NCBI GenBank assembly: GCA_964550465.1 | Contig: CAZJZH010000001.1 | Coordinates: 1 to 64,000, forward strand | Origin: CAZJZH01 sp964550465 | Lineage (GTDB): Bacteria > Patescibacteriota > Patescibacteriia > JACRDY01 | Direction of reading: 5' to 3' | Length of the DNA: 64,000 nucleotides | Shown here: positions 49,522-58,109 of the stretch, piece by piece | Layout: every line of letters starts with the position of its first letter | How positions within the stretch are numbered: the stretch's first letter is position 1 | Notes under the pieces: generated by a model | Databases searched by the model: none | Told to the model about the DNA's origin: nothing | Seen by the model: the letters and a program-made list of their open reading frames with translations, nothing else | Position numbers and translations under genes: made by a program

Positions 49522-51381
49522 TTATACGTTATCGGTAGTCTGTTGATTGTCTGCAAACTCTTTCTTGGCCGCTTCAATCTCCAGCAGCTGCCGTGGGTCA
49601 GTAGTAATCAGCTGATCTTCAGCGTATGAAGCCACCACCCGAATAGCGGCGTGCTTATTACCGGCAAAGAAAATGCCTTCACCGACAGCTGATTCTAGCA
49701 GCAAATACTTCTCCCCTTCTGTCAGCAGGAATGTCTCCTGGACCGTATCAATGGCAGCTGGTGACTGCTTCATCAGCATCTGTAGAGCTGAGTTGGTCAC
49801 AATCGCGCGACCGTATTCTGAATGCAAAAAGTCATTAACGTCCTGGGTAATAGTAGTCACGCCCAGATAGTATTTACGTGCTCGTTTGACCAGGGCAAAG
49901 ATAAACTTGGCTGAGTCCTCATGCTGCATCAACCACCAGCCTTCATCAATCACCAACAGCCGTCGTTTCTTCTCTGAGCGAACCACGTTCCAGATGTAGT
50001 TAACCAAGTTGTAAATAGCCAACGGCCGCAGTTCGTCTTCTAGGTCACGGACCGAAAAGGCTACCAGCTGATTGTCTAGGTCGATATTGGTCGGATGGTT
50101 CAACAGCCCGGCAAAGGTGCCTTCGGTATACTTCTTCAGCCGCAGCGCTACGTCCGCACCACCTTCCATGCCTTCTAAAATATCGACAAAGTCTTGCATG
50201 ATTGGCGGCTCGACATCGGCTAAATTGGCCTGTGGGGTGATGTCTTTCTTCGCATACGTTTCCAGCAGCGCTCGGTCGACCAATGAGTCTTCTTCTGAGG
50301 TCAGTGTACCAGTCATCAGTCGAACCAGACCCTTGACGGTAATAACACCGCTGCGGATGATGTCATCAGCACTGGTATCAACATCCGTTGGTCGTGGTAA
50401 GTCAAATGGGTTGACTTTCGAGTCTGCTGATAGCGAAATATTGATATAGGTACCGCCAACTGCCTCACACAGGTGCTGATATTCCTTTTCTGGGTCAATG
50501 ACAATCACCTCAGTACCCATCATCATGCTGCGCAAAATCTCCAGCTTGACCGTATAACTCTTACCGGCACCAGACGTAGCAAAGACCACCATGTTGGCGT
50601 TTTGCAAGGAGAAGCGATCAAACAAGATCAAGCTGTTGTTGTGCCGGTTAATACCGTACATGATGCCATCATCACTGGACAATTCAAACGAGATGAATGG
50701 GAATGACGAAGCCGCCGGCGAGGTATTCATGTTAAAGAAAATAGCCAGCTCGTCACGGCCCAACGGCAACGTTGAGGTAAAGCCTTGTGAGGCCTGATAC
50801 AGCACGTTACGTGAATAGACTAAGCGTGAGCCGAAAATGTCTTCTAAATCACCGGTCAGATCGTCCAACTCTTCTTTTGAGTCGGCATAAATGGTCACAT
50901 ACAACGCGTACTGGAAAAAATGCTCGATGCCTTGGGTCAAGTTATCACGCAGCTCTTCGATGTCGCGCAGCGCCGTTTCTTTAATCGGGTCACGTGGCGC
51001 GCCCTTGTCGCGGTCAGCTGATAGTTCGGCCTCCAGGTTACCAGCTCGCTTCTTCAGGTCATTGAGGATCAAAGCTGACTTAACCGGATAGAAAAACATC
51101 GACACATCAATCGGTGAAGAAAAGTTCAAAATAGGCACAAACCAGCCGATGGAAATATAGCGCGGGTAGGTAATAACAAACGACGTCCGGACATACTGAC
51201 GACCGAGGCGCAAATAGGTTGACTGAACATCGTACGAAGCCGGCGCCACCAAATCTAAAATCGAAACAGTACCGGAACGGTAGCGCTTTTCTTCGGCAAT
51301 CACCTGCGGCGTGACTTCAGCCTGAGCCGGTTTTTTGGCCTCGGCTGACTGCTGTTTTTTATTGTTCCCAAACAAAGCCAT
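49522..51381 (-). CDS. virB4: VirB4/TraC-type secretion ATPase
   Basis: The motor ATPase of type IV secretion and conjugation-like systems, 619 residues. The Walker A segment ATSGAGKS is at residues 268-275, followed by IVIDPEKEYQHLCEAVGG. Walker B is in RRLLVIDEGWWLMQ near residue 465, and the late motifs LGVTTITQDVNDFL and AIVTNSALQMLMKQSP are typical of VirB4/TraC. The N-terminal 250 residues hold LRLGRQYVRTSFVITYPRY, the usual accessory domain, and a charged helical stretch. In these systems the TraC-like N-domain is a separate gene (51383). Confidence 0.95.
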   Translation of the reverse strand: MALFGNNKKQQSAEAKKPAQAEVTPQVIAEEKRYRSGTVSILDLVAPASYDVQSTYLRLGRQYVRTSFVITYPRYISIGWFVPILNFSSPIDVSMFFYPVKSALILNDLKKRAGNLEAELSADRDKGAPRDPIKETALRDIEELRDNLTQGIEHFFQYALYVTIYADSKEELDDLTGDLEDIFGSRLVYSRNVLYQASQGFTSTLPLGRDELAIFFNMNTSPAASSFPFISFELSSDDGIMYGINRHNNSLILFDRFSLQNANMVVFATSGAGKSYTVKLEILRSMMMGTEVIVIDPEKEYQHLCEAVGGTYINISLSADSKVNPFDLPRPTDVDTSADDIIRSGVITVKGLVRLMTGTLTSEEDSLVDRALLETYAKKDITPQANLADVEPPIMQDFVDILEGMEGGADVALRLKKYTEGTFAGLLNHPTNIDLDNQLVAFSVRDLEDELRPLAIYNLVNYIWNVVRSEKKRRLLVIDEGWWLMQHEDSAKFIFALVKRARKYYLGVTTITQDVNDFLHSEYGRAIVTNSALQMLMKQSPAAIDTVQETFLLTEGEKYLLLESAVGEGIFFAGNKHAAIRVVASYAEDQLITTDPRQLLEIEAAKKEFADNQQTTDNV

Positions 51382-51382
51382 A

Positions 51383-52060
51383 TTAGTTGGTTTCTGTTAC
51401 ATCTACCTTGGTCATGTCACGAATCGGCTGGGTAGCAGCAGTATCTGGGTTATATGAACTATAGTACAGCTCAATCAAACTCTGCGTGTCCAGTCGCTGC
51501 GAAGTCAGCCCCACGCCCTCTAAACCAGTAATGACGTGCTCAACGCGCTGCTGCAGCTCCTTGTTGCGTGACTTAAACTTCTTGTCATTTAACTTGACCA
51601 CTGAAGCTGGTGAAAATAGCTCCCCAAAGCGGGAGAAAAAGCCTTTCTGCTTATCTGACAGTGGATCATATGGCACGATGACATAAAACCGCTTACTCAT
51701 AATATCTCCCAACTCAACCAGTTCCCCGATGTATTTACGGTAATCACCAATCTGCATCTTCAGCAGCTCATTGGTCTGCTCACGCTCCATCTTGCGCAGC
51801 TTCTCCAGGTATGGGGTGATGTCCATCTGCCGAGATTGCACGACGATTTGAATCGGGTAGGTAAAGGAGTTGAGGAACTGCATGTAGGCGCTGATAATGG
51901 CCTGCTGTTCGTCCTCTGATTTGAGATCAAAATTAATACTGGAGACCATCAAAATAGCCCGCAGCGTACCGTCTTTCATAATGACGGTGTCATTGCGAAT
52001 CTCGTTAAAGGGCAGCACCTGCCGCGTGTTTGGTTTTTTACTGGTCTGCTTGGCTTGCAT
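51383..52060 (-). CDS. Separate TraC/VirB4 N-terminal-like domain protein
   Basis: 225 residues with no membrane helix. LPFNEIRNDTVIMKDGTLRAIL and SEDEQQAIISAYMQFLNSFTYP match the conserved start of TraC/VirB4-type proteins, but the ATPase domain is missing because the ORF ends before it. It lies 1 nt upstream of virB4, so the two chains probably form one complex. The split arrangement is typical of CPR genomes. Confidence 0.82.
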   Translation of the reverse strand: MQAKQTSKKPNTRQVLPFNEIRNDTVIMKDGTLRAILMVSSINFDLKSEDEQQAIISAYMQFLNSFTYPIQIVVQSRQMDITPYLEKLRKMEREQTNELLKMQIGDYRKYIGELVELGDIMSKRFYVIVPYDPLSDKQKGFFSRFGELFSPASVVKLNDKKFKSRNKELQQRVEHVITGLEGVGLTSQRLDTQSLIELYYSSYNPDTAATQPIRDMTKVDVTETN

Positions 52061-52063
52061 AGC

Positions 52064-52525
52064 TTACTGCTGTTGATTGGCTACCTCATCATTAGTCGGC
52101 CGGTAGGCGCCGCCGGTATTGACGATCAGTGATAACTCCTCTAAATGACTTTTGTTAATCATCGGCTTAACGGGAATTTTTTCAGTCTCTTCTTCAGTGT
52201 CATCCGTAGCCAGTAAATCTTTAATCTGCTGAGTGGTCATCTCTTTACGCCAAACCATCAGACGTGGTGCCTTGAATGTTTCGATAATATTGAGGAAGAA
52301 ATAGTGAAACGGCCGGCCATTGACCTTTAAAAAGGCAATGGTACCAAAGACGCCGAAAGTAACGACGGCCGAAATAATAAAGCCCCAGAAATCAAGTAAG
52401 CGATACTCGATAAACATCACCAACATGCCCACCACCATGATAATAAATTGGCGGACAGTAATAGGGCCAATAATTTTTGGCTCAACGTCGATAAATTGTG
52501 GTACCAAAAACTTATTGGCAGGCAT
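52064..52525 (-). CDS. PrgI family protein (VirB3-like)
   Basis: A 153-residue inner-membrane protein: FLVPQFIDVEPKIIGPITVRQFI is the PrgI signature, followed by two membrane helices (about residues 25-65), KVNGRPFHYFFLNIIETF, and an acidic cytoplasmic tail. PrgI/VirB3 proteins dock onto VirB4. The gene is 3 nt upstream of the TraC-like gene. Confidence 0.9.
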   Translation of the reverse strand: MPANKFLVPQFIDVEPKIIGPITVRQFIIMVVGMLVMFIEYRLLDFWGFIISAVVTFGVFGTIAFLKVNGRPFHYFFLNIIETFKAPRLMVWRKEMTTQQIKDLLATDDTEEETEKIPVKPMINKSHLEELSLIVNTGGAYRPTNDEVANQQQ

Positions 52526-52532
52526 AGGACTG

Positions 52533-53780
52533 TTAGTATTCTATCATGCTGGACAGCTTTCCCAAAGCACGGAATTCTTCGGCCGATACAAACGGTCGCT
52601 GCTCTTTTTTGCGCTGGGCGATAGTCTGATCGACCGGCTGACCGGCCGCCATACTATCAGCCGCGATAGCCAAATAGAGTCGGTGTACCTGACTAGTGCG
52701 CCAGGCTTCCACTGCCGCTACCCGCTGACCAAAACTCTCTCGTTCCAGCAAATCAATTTTTTCTTTGATTTTGACAATAGCTTTGGCTGGATCACTGTTG
52801 AGGGCGCGGAACTCTTCTACAGGGCCAACTAACTGGGTCGGTGCGTGGACATCGGTAATTTTCTTACCGGCCGCGGCTGGAGCCTGGGCTCGAGTCACCT
52901 GTTGCGGCTTAGCCGGTGGCTGCTTACGCGGTACCGGCTGAGCGGTTGGTGATGGTACGGCTGACTCCTTCTTGCTAGCCGCTACTGAGGTCGACGGCAG
53001 TGGTCGATCAATAAACGGCTTAGCTGGTGACTGCTGTTTAGCTCGCCGTGGTACTGGTTTGGTGGGTGGAGTTGATGGCTGCGGTGCTGCTGGTTTAGCC
53101 GGCGCAGGAGTTGGTGACGGCGACGCGGCTGCTGACTTTTTCGGTATCAGTGATTCAATAGCTGACCGACCCTGCGGCGGCGCTGGTTTGGGCTTTGGCG
53201 GTGGTGATGACGGTGGCGCTGTATGTGTCTGCTGCTTTGGTTGAGCTGCAGCGACAGTTTTTTTTGCTGGTGGCTGGTCCGGCGGTGACTGAGTAGATTT
53301 TTTAACCACTGGCGCTGGTGGTGCTAACTCGTGGCGCAATTCCTGGAGAGAAATTTTATGCAAAGCTGGTGATGGTGACGCTACTGGTTTTACCTCTGGT
53401 GATGGCTGACCCTTTTTCTTATGAGCAGCAATAATAGCCAACACCATGTCAGCCGCAGCCGCGTCTAAGCCCAGTCCCCCACTAGCCACGGCTTTGGTCA
53501 GCGTCTCACGGGTCTGTTGGTCTGTTCGCACACCTTTGAGGTTAATCATGACGGCATTACGCAGCCGCCGGTCAATCAGTTCCTGGTCACCACCAGCGCT
53601 GATGCCGGCTCGTAGTTTAGCTACGATAGCATCAACCTGCTGGTCAGGGTGTGGTGCGGTTGATGACGGCGCAGCTGCCTGACTAGTGCTCGCCGCCTGC
53701 TGACCAATAAGCGAAAACTGTCCGCTGGCATCGCGGACGGGGATTTCATCAAAGCTGTCATGTGGTGCGCCTCCTGCCAT
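52533..53780 (-). CDS. Low-complexity Pro/Ala-rich protein of the secretion cluster
   Basis: About 415 residues. A folded-looking N-terminal part (residues 35-140, DAIVAKLRAGISAGGDQELIDR, VMINLKGVRTDQQTRE) is followed by a long disordered tract of Pro, Ala, Ser, Lys and Gln (about 145-310) and a helical C-terminus (EEFRALNSDPAKAIVKIKEK, RTSQVHRLYLAIAADSM). No signal peptide or membrane helix. The start is uncertain: the ATG at 53813 overlaps the upstream gene by 23 nt, that at 53780 leaves a 10-nt gap. Function is unknown; position suggests a cytoplasmic component. Confidence 0.65.
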   Translation of the reverse strand: MAGGAPHDSFDEIPVRDASGQFSLIGQQAASTSQAAAPSSTAPHPDQQVDAIVAKLRAGISAGGDQELIDRRLRNAVMINLKGVRTDQQTRETLTKAVASGGLGLDAAAADMVLAIIAAHKKKGQPSPEVKPVASPSPALHKISLQELRHELAPPAPVVKKSTQSPPDQPPAKKTVAAAQPKQQTHTAPPSSPPPKPKPAPPQGRSAIESLIPKKSAAASPSPTPAPAKPAAPQPSTPPTKPVPRRAKQQSPAKPFIDRPLPSTSVAASKKESAVPSPTAQPVPRKQPPAKPQQVTRAQAPAAAGKKITDVHAPTQLVGPVEEFRALNSDPAKAIVKIKEKIDLLERESFGQRVAAVEAWRTSQVHRLYLAIAADSMAAGQPVDQTIAQRKKEQRPFVSAEEFRALGKLSSMIEY

Positions 53781-53790
53781 AGATACTGTT

Positions 53791-55221
53791 TTATCGCCGC
53801 CAGGCGAAGTCATTTTTAGCTACGTCAAAATACGCCAACTGACTGTAGCGGTCATTACCGGATCGCTTAAGGGTGTTACCCAACCACAAACCAATCCGCG
53901 CCGCTTCACCCTCCGGTAAGCCTAAACGGTCCTGCAAAATAGTGCTCAAGAAGAGCTGTAAAAATCGCGGCGCTGTCGGCATCAGGGCAAAGTCCTTAGC
54001 ACCTTGAGCGTCTTGGCGACGCTGCAGCTGCTCTATCACCACCGCGCCAAACTGTGGATCTTCTTTGAGGATATCATCTAGCCGCTCTACCTCTGCCAGT
54101 AGTAACAGGGCGGCCACTACTTCTTCTTTATCCGGCGTCTGCACCTCAACCAGACGATGGAGCTGCTGGTACAGCTGTTCAATATTGCCGCCAACCGTGC
54201 TGCGCATCTGCTCCATCCGCTCGATAATCCGCTGGCGCTCGCCTTCATCCCCACGGTAGCGCTGGCGAATAGCTTCGGTCGAAACAGTTGGTTGTGGCGC
54301 TACTGTCGGTCGAGTGGTGACTGGCTGTGGTTGAGTGGATGAAGCTGGTGCTGATTGCGTGGTGGTTTTGGTCGGTGCGACTGTGTTAGCTGGTTCTGCA
54401 GCCAGCACTTGCTCAACCGCTGTAGCTACCTCCTCATCGGTCAACGGCGTAAACGTGCCTTGACGGTATTCCACCACCGTACCATCTGCCGCCTGAGCAT
54501 ACTCTCGATCCTCATTGCCAAGCATGTCAGAAGATTTGTACTTCAGTTCTTCAAACAAATCAAACAGGGCTGTGACCTGTTGTCGTTGCTCTGGAGAGAG
54601 TTTGCTGAGGTTGGGGTCTTGAATAAGAAAATCTTGATACGCTAGTTGGTCAACTGGCTCAATGCCCAGTGTAGCAACATAGAGCTTAACCCAATTAGCA
54701 ATCGTGCTCGTCGTTTGCCGATCATTAAACGACAGCTGCTCTGCGGTCAATTTTTCTGTATTACTCTGAATAGCTTGGCGGATACGCTCCCGGTACTCGT
54801 CACGTTCATCAACATCATCCTCATACTCCAGTCGATCACGCAGTTTCTCGACAATATCCAGCTCAGCATGCAGGGCCAAACCAGCGGCTAACGACTGGCG
54901 AAACTGATCAAGCACCTCAGGCCACGGTAATAACGGTAAGCTAACCCAACGCAGTTGAGTGACCAACTGTTGGTACTGAACATATAACTCCGGCGCAGCT
55001 GAAGATACTTTTTCTAGTCGTGCTAATTCAACAATGCTGTCAGCAAAATCTTTTGCTTCGACCATGTCATGCTGTAGCACTACTTGTTGGACATCATCCT
55101 GCAGCCGCTGTAACGACTGAGATGTTAACAAACTAAAGCGCGCCTGCTGCTGGCCTTTTGAGCGCGCAGGTCGTGCTGACTGCGGACCCTTTTGTTGAGT
55201 TTTTGTTTTATTTGTCGTCAT
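53791..55221 (-). CDS. Large soluble helical protein of the secretion cluster
   Basis: 476 residues without membrane segments. It is mostly helical and acidic, with long charged stretches (LRDRLEYEDDVDERDEYRER), a Thr/Pro/Gln-rich linker near residues 275-315, and a C-terminal helical region (EVVAALLLLAEVERLDDIL, then ILQDRLGLPEGEAARIGLWL). I recognise no family. It sits 8 nt after the VirB6-like gene and overlaps or abuts the Pro-rich gene, so it is presumably a cytoplasmic partner of the apparatus. Confidence 0.65.
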   Translation of the reverse strand: MTTNKTKTQQKGPQSARPARSKGQQQARFSLLTSQSLQRLQDDVQQVVLQHDMVEAKDFADSIVELARLEKVSSAAPELYVQYQQLVTQLRWVSLPLLPWPEVLDQFRQSLAAGLALHAELDIVEKLRDRLEYEDDVDERDEYRERIRQAIQSNTEKLTAEQLSFNDRQTTSTIANWVKLYVATLGIEPVDQLAYQDFLIQDPNLSKLSPEQRQQVTALFDLFEELKYKSSDMLGNEDREYAQAADGTVVEYRQGTFTPLTDEEVATAVEQVLAAEPANTVAPTKTTTQSAPASSTQPQPVTTRPTVAPQPTVSTEAIRQRYRGDEGERQRIIERMEQMRSTVGGNIEQLYQQLHRLVEVQTPDKEEVVAALLLLAEVERLDDILKEDPQFGAVVIEQLQRRQDAQGAKDFALMPTAPRFLQLFLSTILQDRLGLPEGEAARIGLWLGNTLKRSGNDRYSQLAYFDVAKNDFAWRR

Positions 55222-55229
55222 AGCAAATA

Positions 55230-58103
55230 TTATGCTTGTTCCTCGTCTCGAATCTTGCCAATACTATCCTTCAGGTCGTCCTTAGCATTCTTAACACTCT
55301 TACCAATTTTACCCTCGATTGCTTTGAGCAGATCATTAATTTCTGTTTCTGACATACCGCCCCGCTGCAAACTTTTTACCATTACATCTTTATCCGACAT
55401 CAAATCTTGCAACAGCTGTGTTGGAACGCGGTTAAGCTTAATCTGTTTTTCTAGGTCTCCACCGCGCTTCTCCAGCACCACCTGACCAGCAAGATTCAAT
55501 TTTACACTACCATCAGTCTGCAAGGCCATCATTTCGCCAGTTTTCATCTCGCGCCACATCTTTTCTGTATCTTTCTTCATTACTCGACTCGCCGCTACCA
55601 TAGCATTAGTCTTGATGTCAGCGGCATAGTACTCTCCTCGATTAGAATCATACAAATACCGAGCAACAAAGTTGGTGTCACCAGCTTTCATGGTATTGGC
55701 TGATGCCTCTTTAAGTAATTTCATGGAATCCTGTGCGCCCATACCAAGACGCCCTTCTAATACATCTCGACGAAAATCTTCTATGCCAGTAGCTGAGCCC
55801 TCATAGCCATTCAAATTCAGCATCCATTGCAGATTGCCATCCTTACCAGCACGTTTAATAATTGCCATCGCTTGACCTGTCAAGCCTTGTGCTACCGCCT
55901 TTTTAAACTCAGCTGCTAATTCTGTTTCATCAAGTTCAGCGAAATCAAAGCCTTTTTGTTCCTCCGCCTCTAGCTCAGCTTGTTGTTGAGTGGCCCGTGT
56001 TAAATCTGGCGTCAATTGCGCTCGCTGCTTTTCAGTCTTAGCGGTGGTATTATTTGCTCGCTCTTCCAGAGTTGATGCCCAACGACGATGACCTTCAGCA
56101 TCCGCTGGACTCTCCTCTAAGCGAGCTCTGGCAGCCAACCGCTGTTTTTCGAGTTCATTATATTCCTCAATTGCACCCTTATCGCGCTGTAACTCCTGAT
56201 AGCGTGTATCATTTTTATACCGTGATGAATCCCTATCATACGACGCTTCTATATCAGACATTTCTCGCTCAATCCTGCCTAGGTCAGCATTCCGCTTGAC
56301 TCGATCACGCCAAGCGAGCGTACCATCACCAGCTTTGCGAACATCGCTAAACCGACCATCTTGCATTTGACTTTCACTGTAATCCAACTGCTTCTGTATA
56401 ACTTTTTCGTCATCACCCATTTTAGCTGCGTGCATAGCAAGAATTTTTGAGGGCGTGTATCCTTCTACATCAGCATACGCACTATCGTATGCCGTCGCAT
56501 CTGCTATCAATTTTTGACGCACTGTCTCAGCATCATCACCTGTTTTACCTACTACCTGGTTAATAACAGATGAGTCCACTACCCCAGTTCTTAGCGCAAT
56601 TTGCTGTCGATCAGTCTCCGACAAAGCTTTGCCAGCAGTAGCTGCAACTGCTAGATCGCGCTGTAACCCAGCTTCATATCGTTCCCCTTTAGCGGTGTCA
56701 AGCCCTTTGTTAATATCACCAATATGAGTCATGCGGTTAACCTTGCCTATGCCAGCTGCAAGACCTCCTTTCCAAAAATCCTCCGGATTACCCATCATGG
56801 AAATAAACTGGCCTCGGCGTGAACGCCCCCCATACTTATTTGATAATTGCTTAGTTTTAGCTCCTGCTTCCAACCAATCTGTTTTTTTTCTTTGCTCCAT
56901 GCCAGCTCTAATAGCCTGAAATTGACGCACAGGACTCAGGTCTATACCGGTGCGCTTCGCCTGCTTGCGATTGGCATACGACGCCACTGCCAGTGGTCGT
57001 TTCGCTGTCCACTTAGCCGCTGATGTCCCCCAACTCTTGGCCTTACCAATAGCAGCTGTACCTAACCCAGCTCCGGCCACCTTTAACTGGGCAGTCATGG
57101 TTAGACCACCAACTAATAAGCCGACAGAGATAATAAAGTTAGTCAAAAATCCCGGCTCACCCGCCTTACCAATACCGGCACTAACTGTACCGGACTCGCT
57201 ACCAAAATTACCACTACTATCACCCGTCAAGCCTGGCTGGTTGAAGCCAGCCGCGCCACTGAATGAGGCCATTGATAACCAGATAAAGAAGGCTAGTGTT
57301 GGTCCCGCTATAACATATTTAGTGAACTCGCCAAACATCTGATTGGCCTTGCCCGCCCCTGAGGGGATCGCCATCAGTAAGAAGACTAGTGGTGACAGTA
57401 CCACGAATAGCCATAACATGACGATGCGAAAAGCTAGCTGCACTACCATGATAAGCATCACTACCAGCAATACTAAGAGATAGAGAATGGCGTAGAGGTA
57501 AATGGCAATCAAATCACCACGGACATCAGTGATCTGCTGTTTATCAACCGCGCCTGGAGAAAACCGCAACACATCCGCCAAGCCCACCCCAGCCATCAGG
57601 TTACCCGGGCCGATATCTTTAAAACCAGCCACAAAAGTCAGCATTACTACTTGACCAGCGTCAATAATCAGTCCATAAATAGTGCGCGAAAAGTTGACCA
57701 ATAACGCCAAAAGCAAGACTTTTGGCAGTAATTTTTTGTAGTTATAGTTATCCATCCCCGGCAGAATGGTGGCGATGGCAATAATCAGTAAAATGATGAC
57801 AAAGGCCATGTTGGCAACATCTCGCACCAGCACCCAGCCGTAAATCACTGTTGGTGCGTTGATGAACTCATTGTAGCTGGCCACCCAAGCGAGAATGCTA
57901 ATAACAGTGACTACCATCTTACCAATAGCGCTAACCAAAAATGCTAGCAAGGCGATAAATAAGTCAGCCACTGTCTCTGTAACTACACCAGCATGCGCCA
58001 GTTGCGGCACTAACACGCCAACCAACACCAGCACCACCGCCAAACCAGCCATCGAGGCGATGGCCTGGCGTGAGCGGCAGAATGTGGTTAAGCGGTTTTT
58101 CAT
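55230..58103 (-). CDS. VirB6/TrbL-like polytopic protein with long charged C-terminal domain
   Basis: 957 residues. The first 345 hold a signal-like helix and about seven membrane helices, including VWVLVRDVANMAFVIILLI-type segments and the glycine-rich MAIPSGAGKANQMFGEFTKY, resembling VirB6/TrbL channel proteins. The remaining 600 residues are soluble, strongly charged and helical, with coiled-coil stretches (ERANNTTAKTEKQRAQL, LERIEREMSD-like) and no Cys-rich features, so this part is probably cytoplasmic. The fusion is larger than classical VirB6. It ends 8 nt before the next gene. Confidence 0.8.
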   Translation of the reverse strand: MKNRLTTFCRSRQAIASMAGLAVVLVLVGVLVPQLAHAGVVTETVADLFIALLAFLVSAIGKMVVTVISILAWVASYNEFINAPTVIYGWVLVRDVANMAFVIILLIIAIATILPGMDNYNYKKLLPKVLLLALLVNFSRTIYGLIIDAGQVVMLTFVAGFKDIGPGNLMAGVGLADVLRFSPGAVDKQQITDVRGDLIAIYLYAILYLLVLLVVMLIMVVQLAFRIVMLWLFVVLSPLVFLLMAIPSGAGKANQMFGEFTKYVIAGPTLAFFIWLSMASFSGAAGFNQPGLTGDSSGNFGSESGTVSAGIGKAGEPGFLTNFIISVGLLVGGLTMTAQLKVAGAGLGTAAIGKAKSWGTSAAKWTAKRPLAVASYANRKQAKRTGIDLSPVRQFQAIRAGMEQRKKTDWLEAGAKTKQLSNKYGGRSRRGQFISMMGNPEDFWKGGLAAGIGKVNRMTHIGDINKGLDTAKGERYEAGLQRDLAVAATAGKALSETDRQQIALRTGVVDSSVINQVVGKTGDDAETVRQKLIADATAYDSAYADVEGYTPSKILAMHAAKMGDDEKVIQKQLDYSESQMQDGRFSDVRKAGDGTLAWRDRVKRNADLGRIEREMSDIEASYDRDSSRYKNDTRYQELQRDKGAIEEYNELEKQRLAARARLEESPADAEGHRRWASTLEERANNTTAKTEKQRAQLTPDLTRATQQQAELEAEEQKGFDFAELDETELAAEFKKAVAQGLTGQAMAIIKRAGKDGNLQWMLNLNGYEGSATGIEDFRRDVLEGRLGMGAQDSMKLLKEASANTMKAGDTNFVARYLYDSNRGEYYAADIKTNAMVAASRVMKKDTEKMWREMKTGEMMALQTDGSVKLNLAGQVVLEKRGGDLEKQIKLNRVPTQLLQDLMSDKDVMVKSLQRGGMSETEINDLLKAIEGKIGKSVKNAKDDLKDSIGKIRDEEQA

Positions 58104-58109
58104 GCAGTG

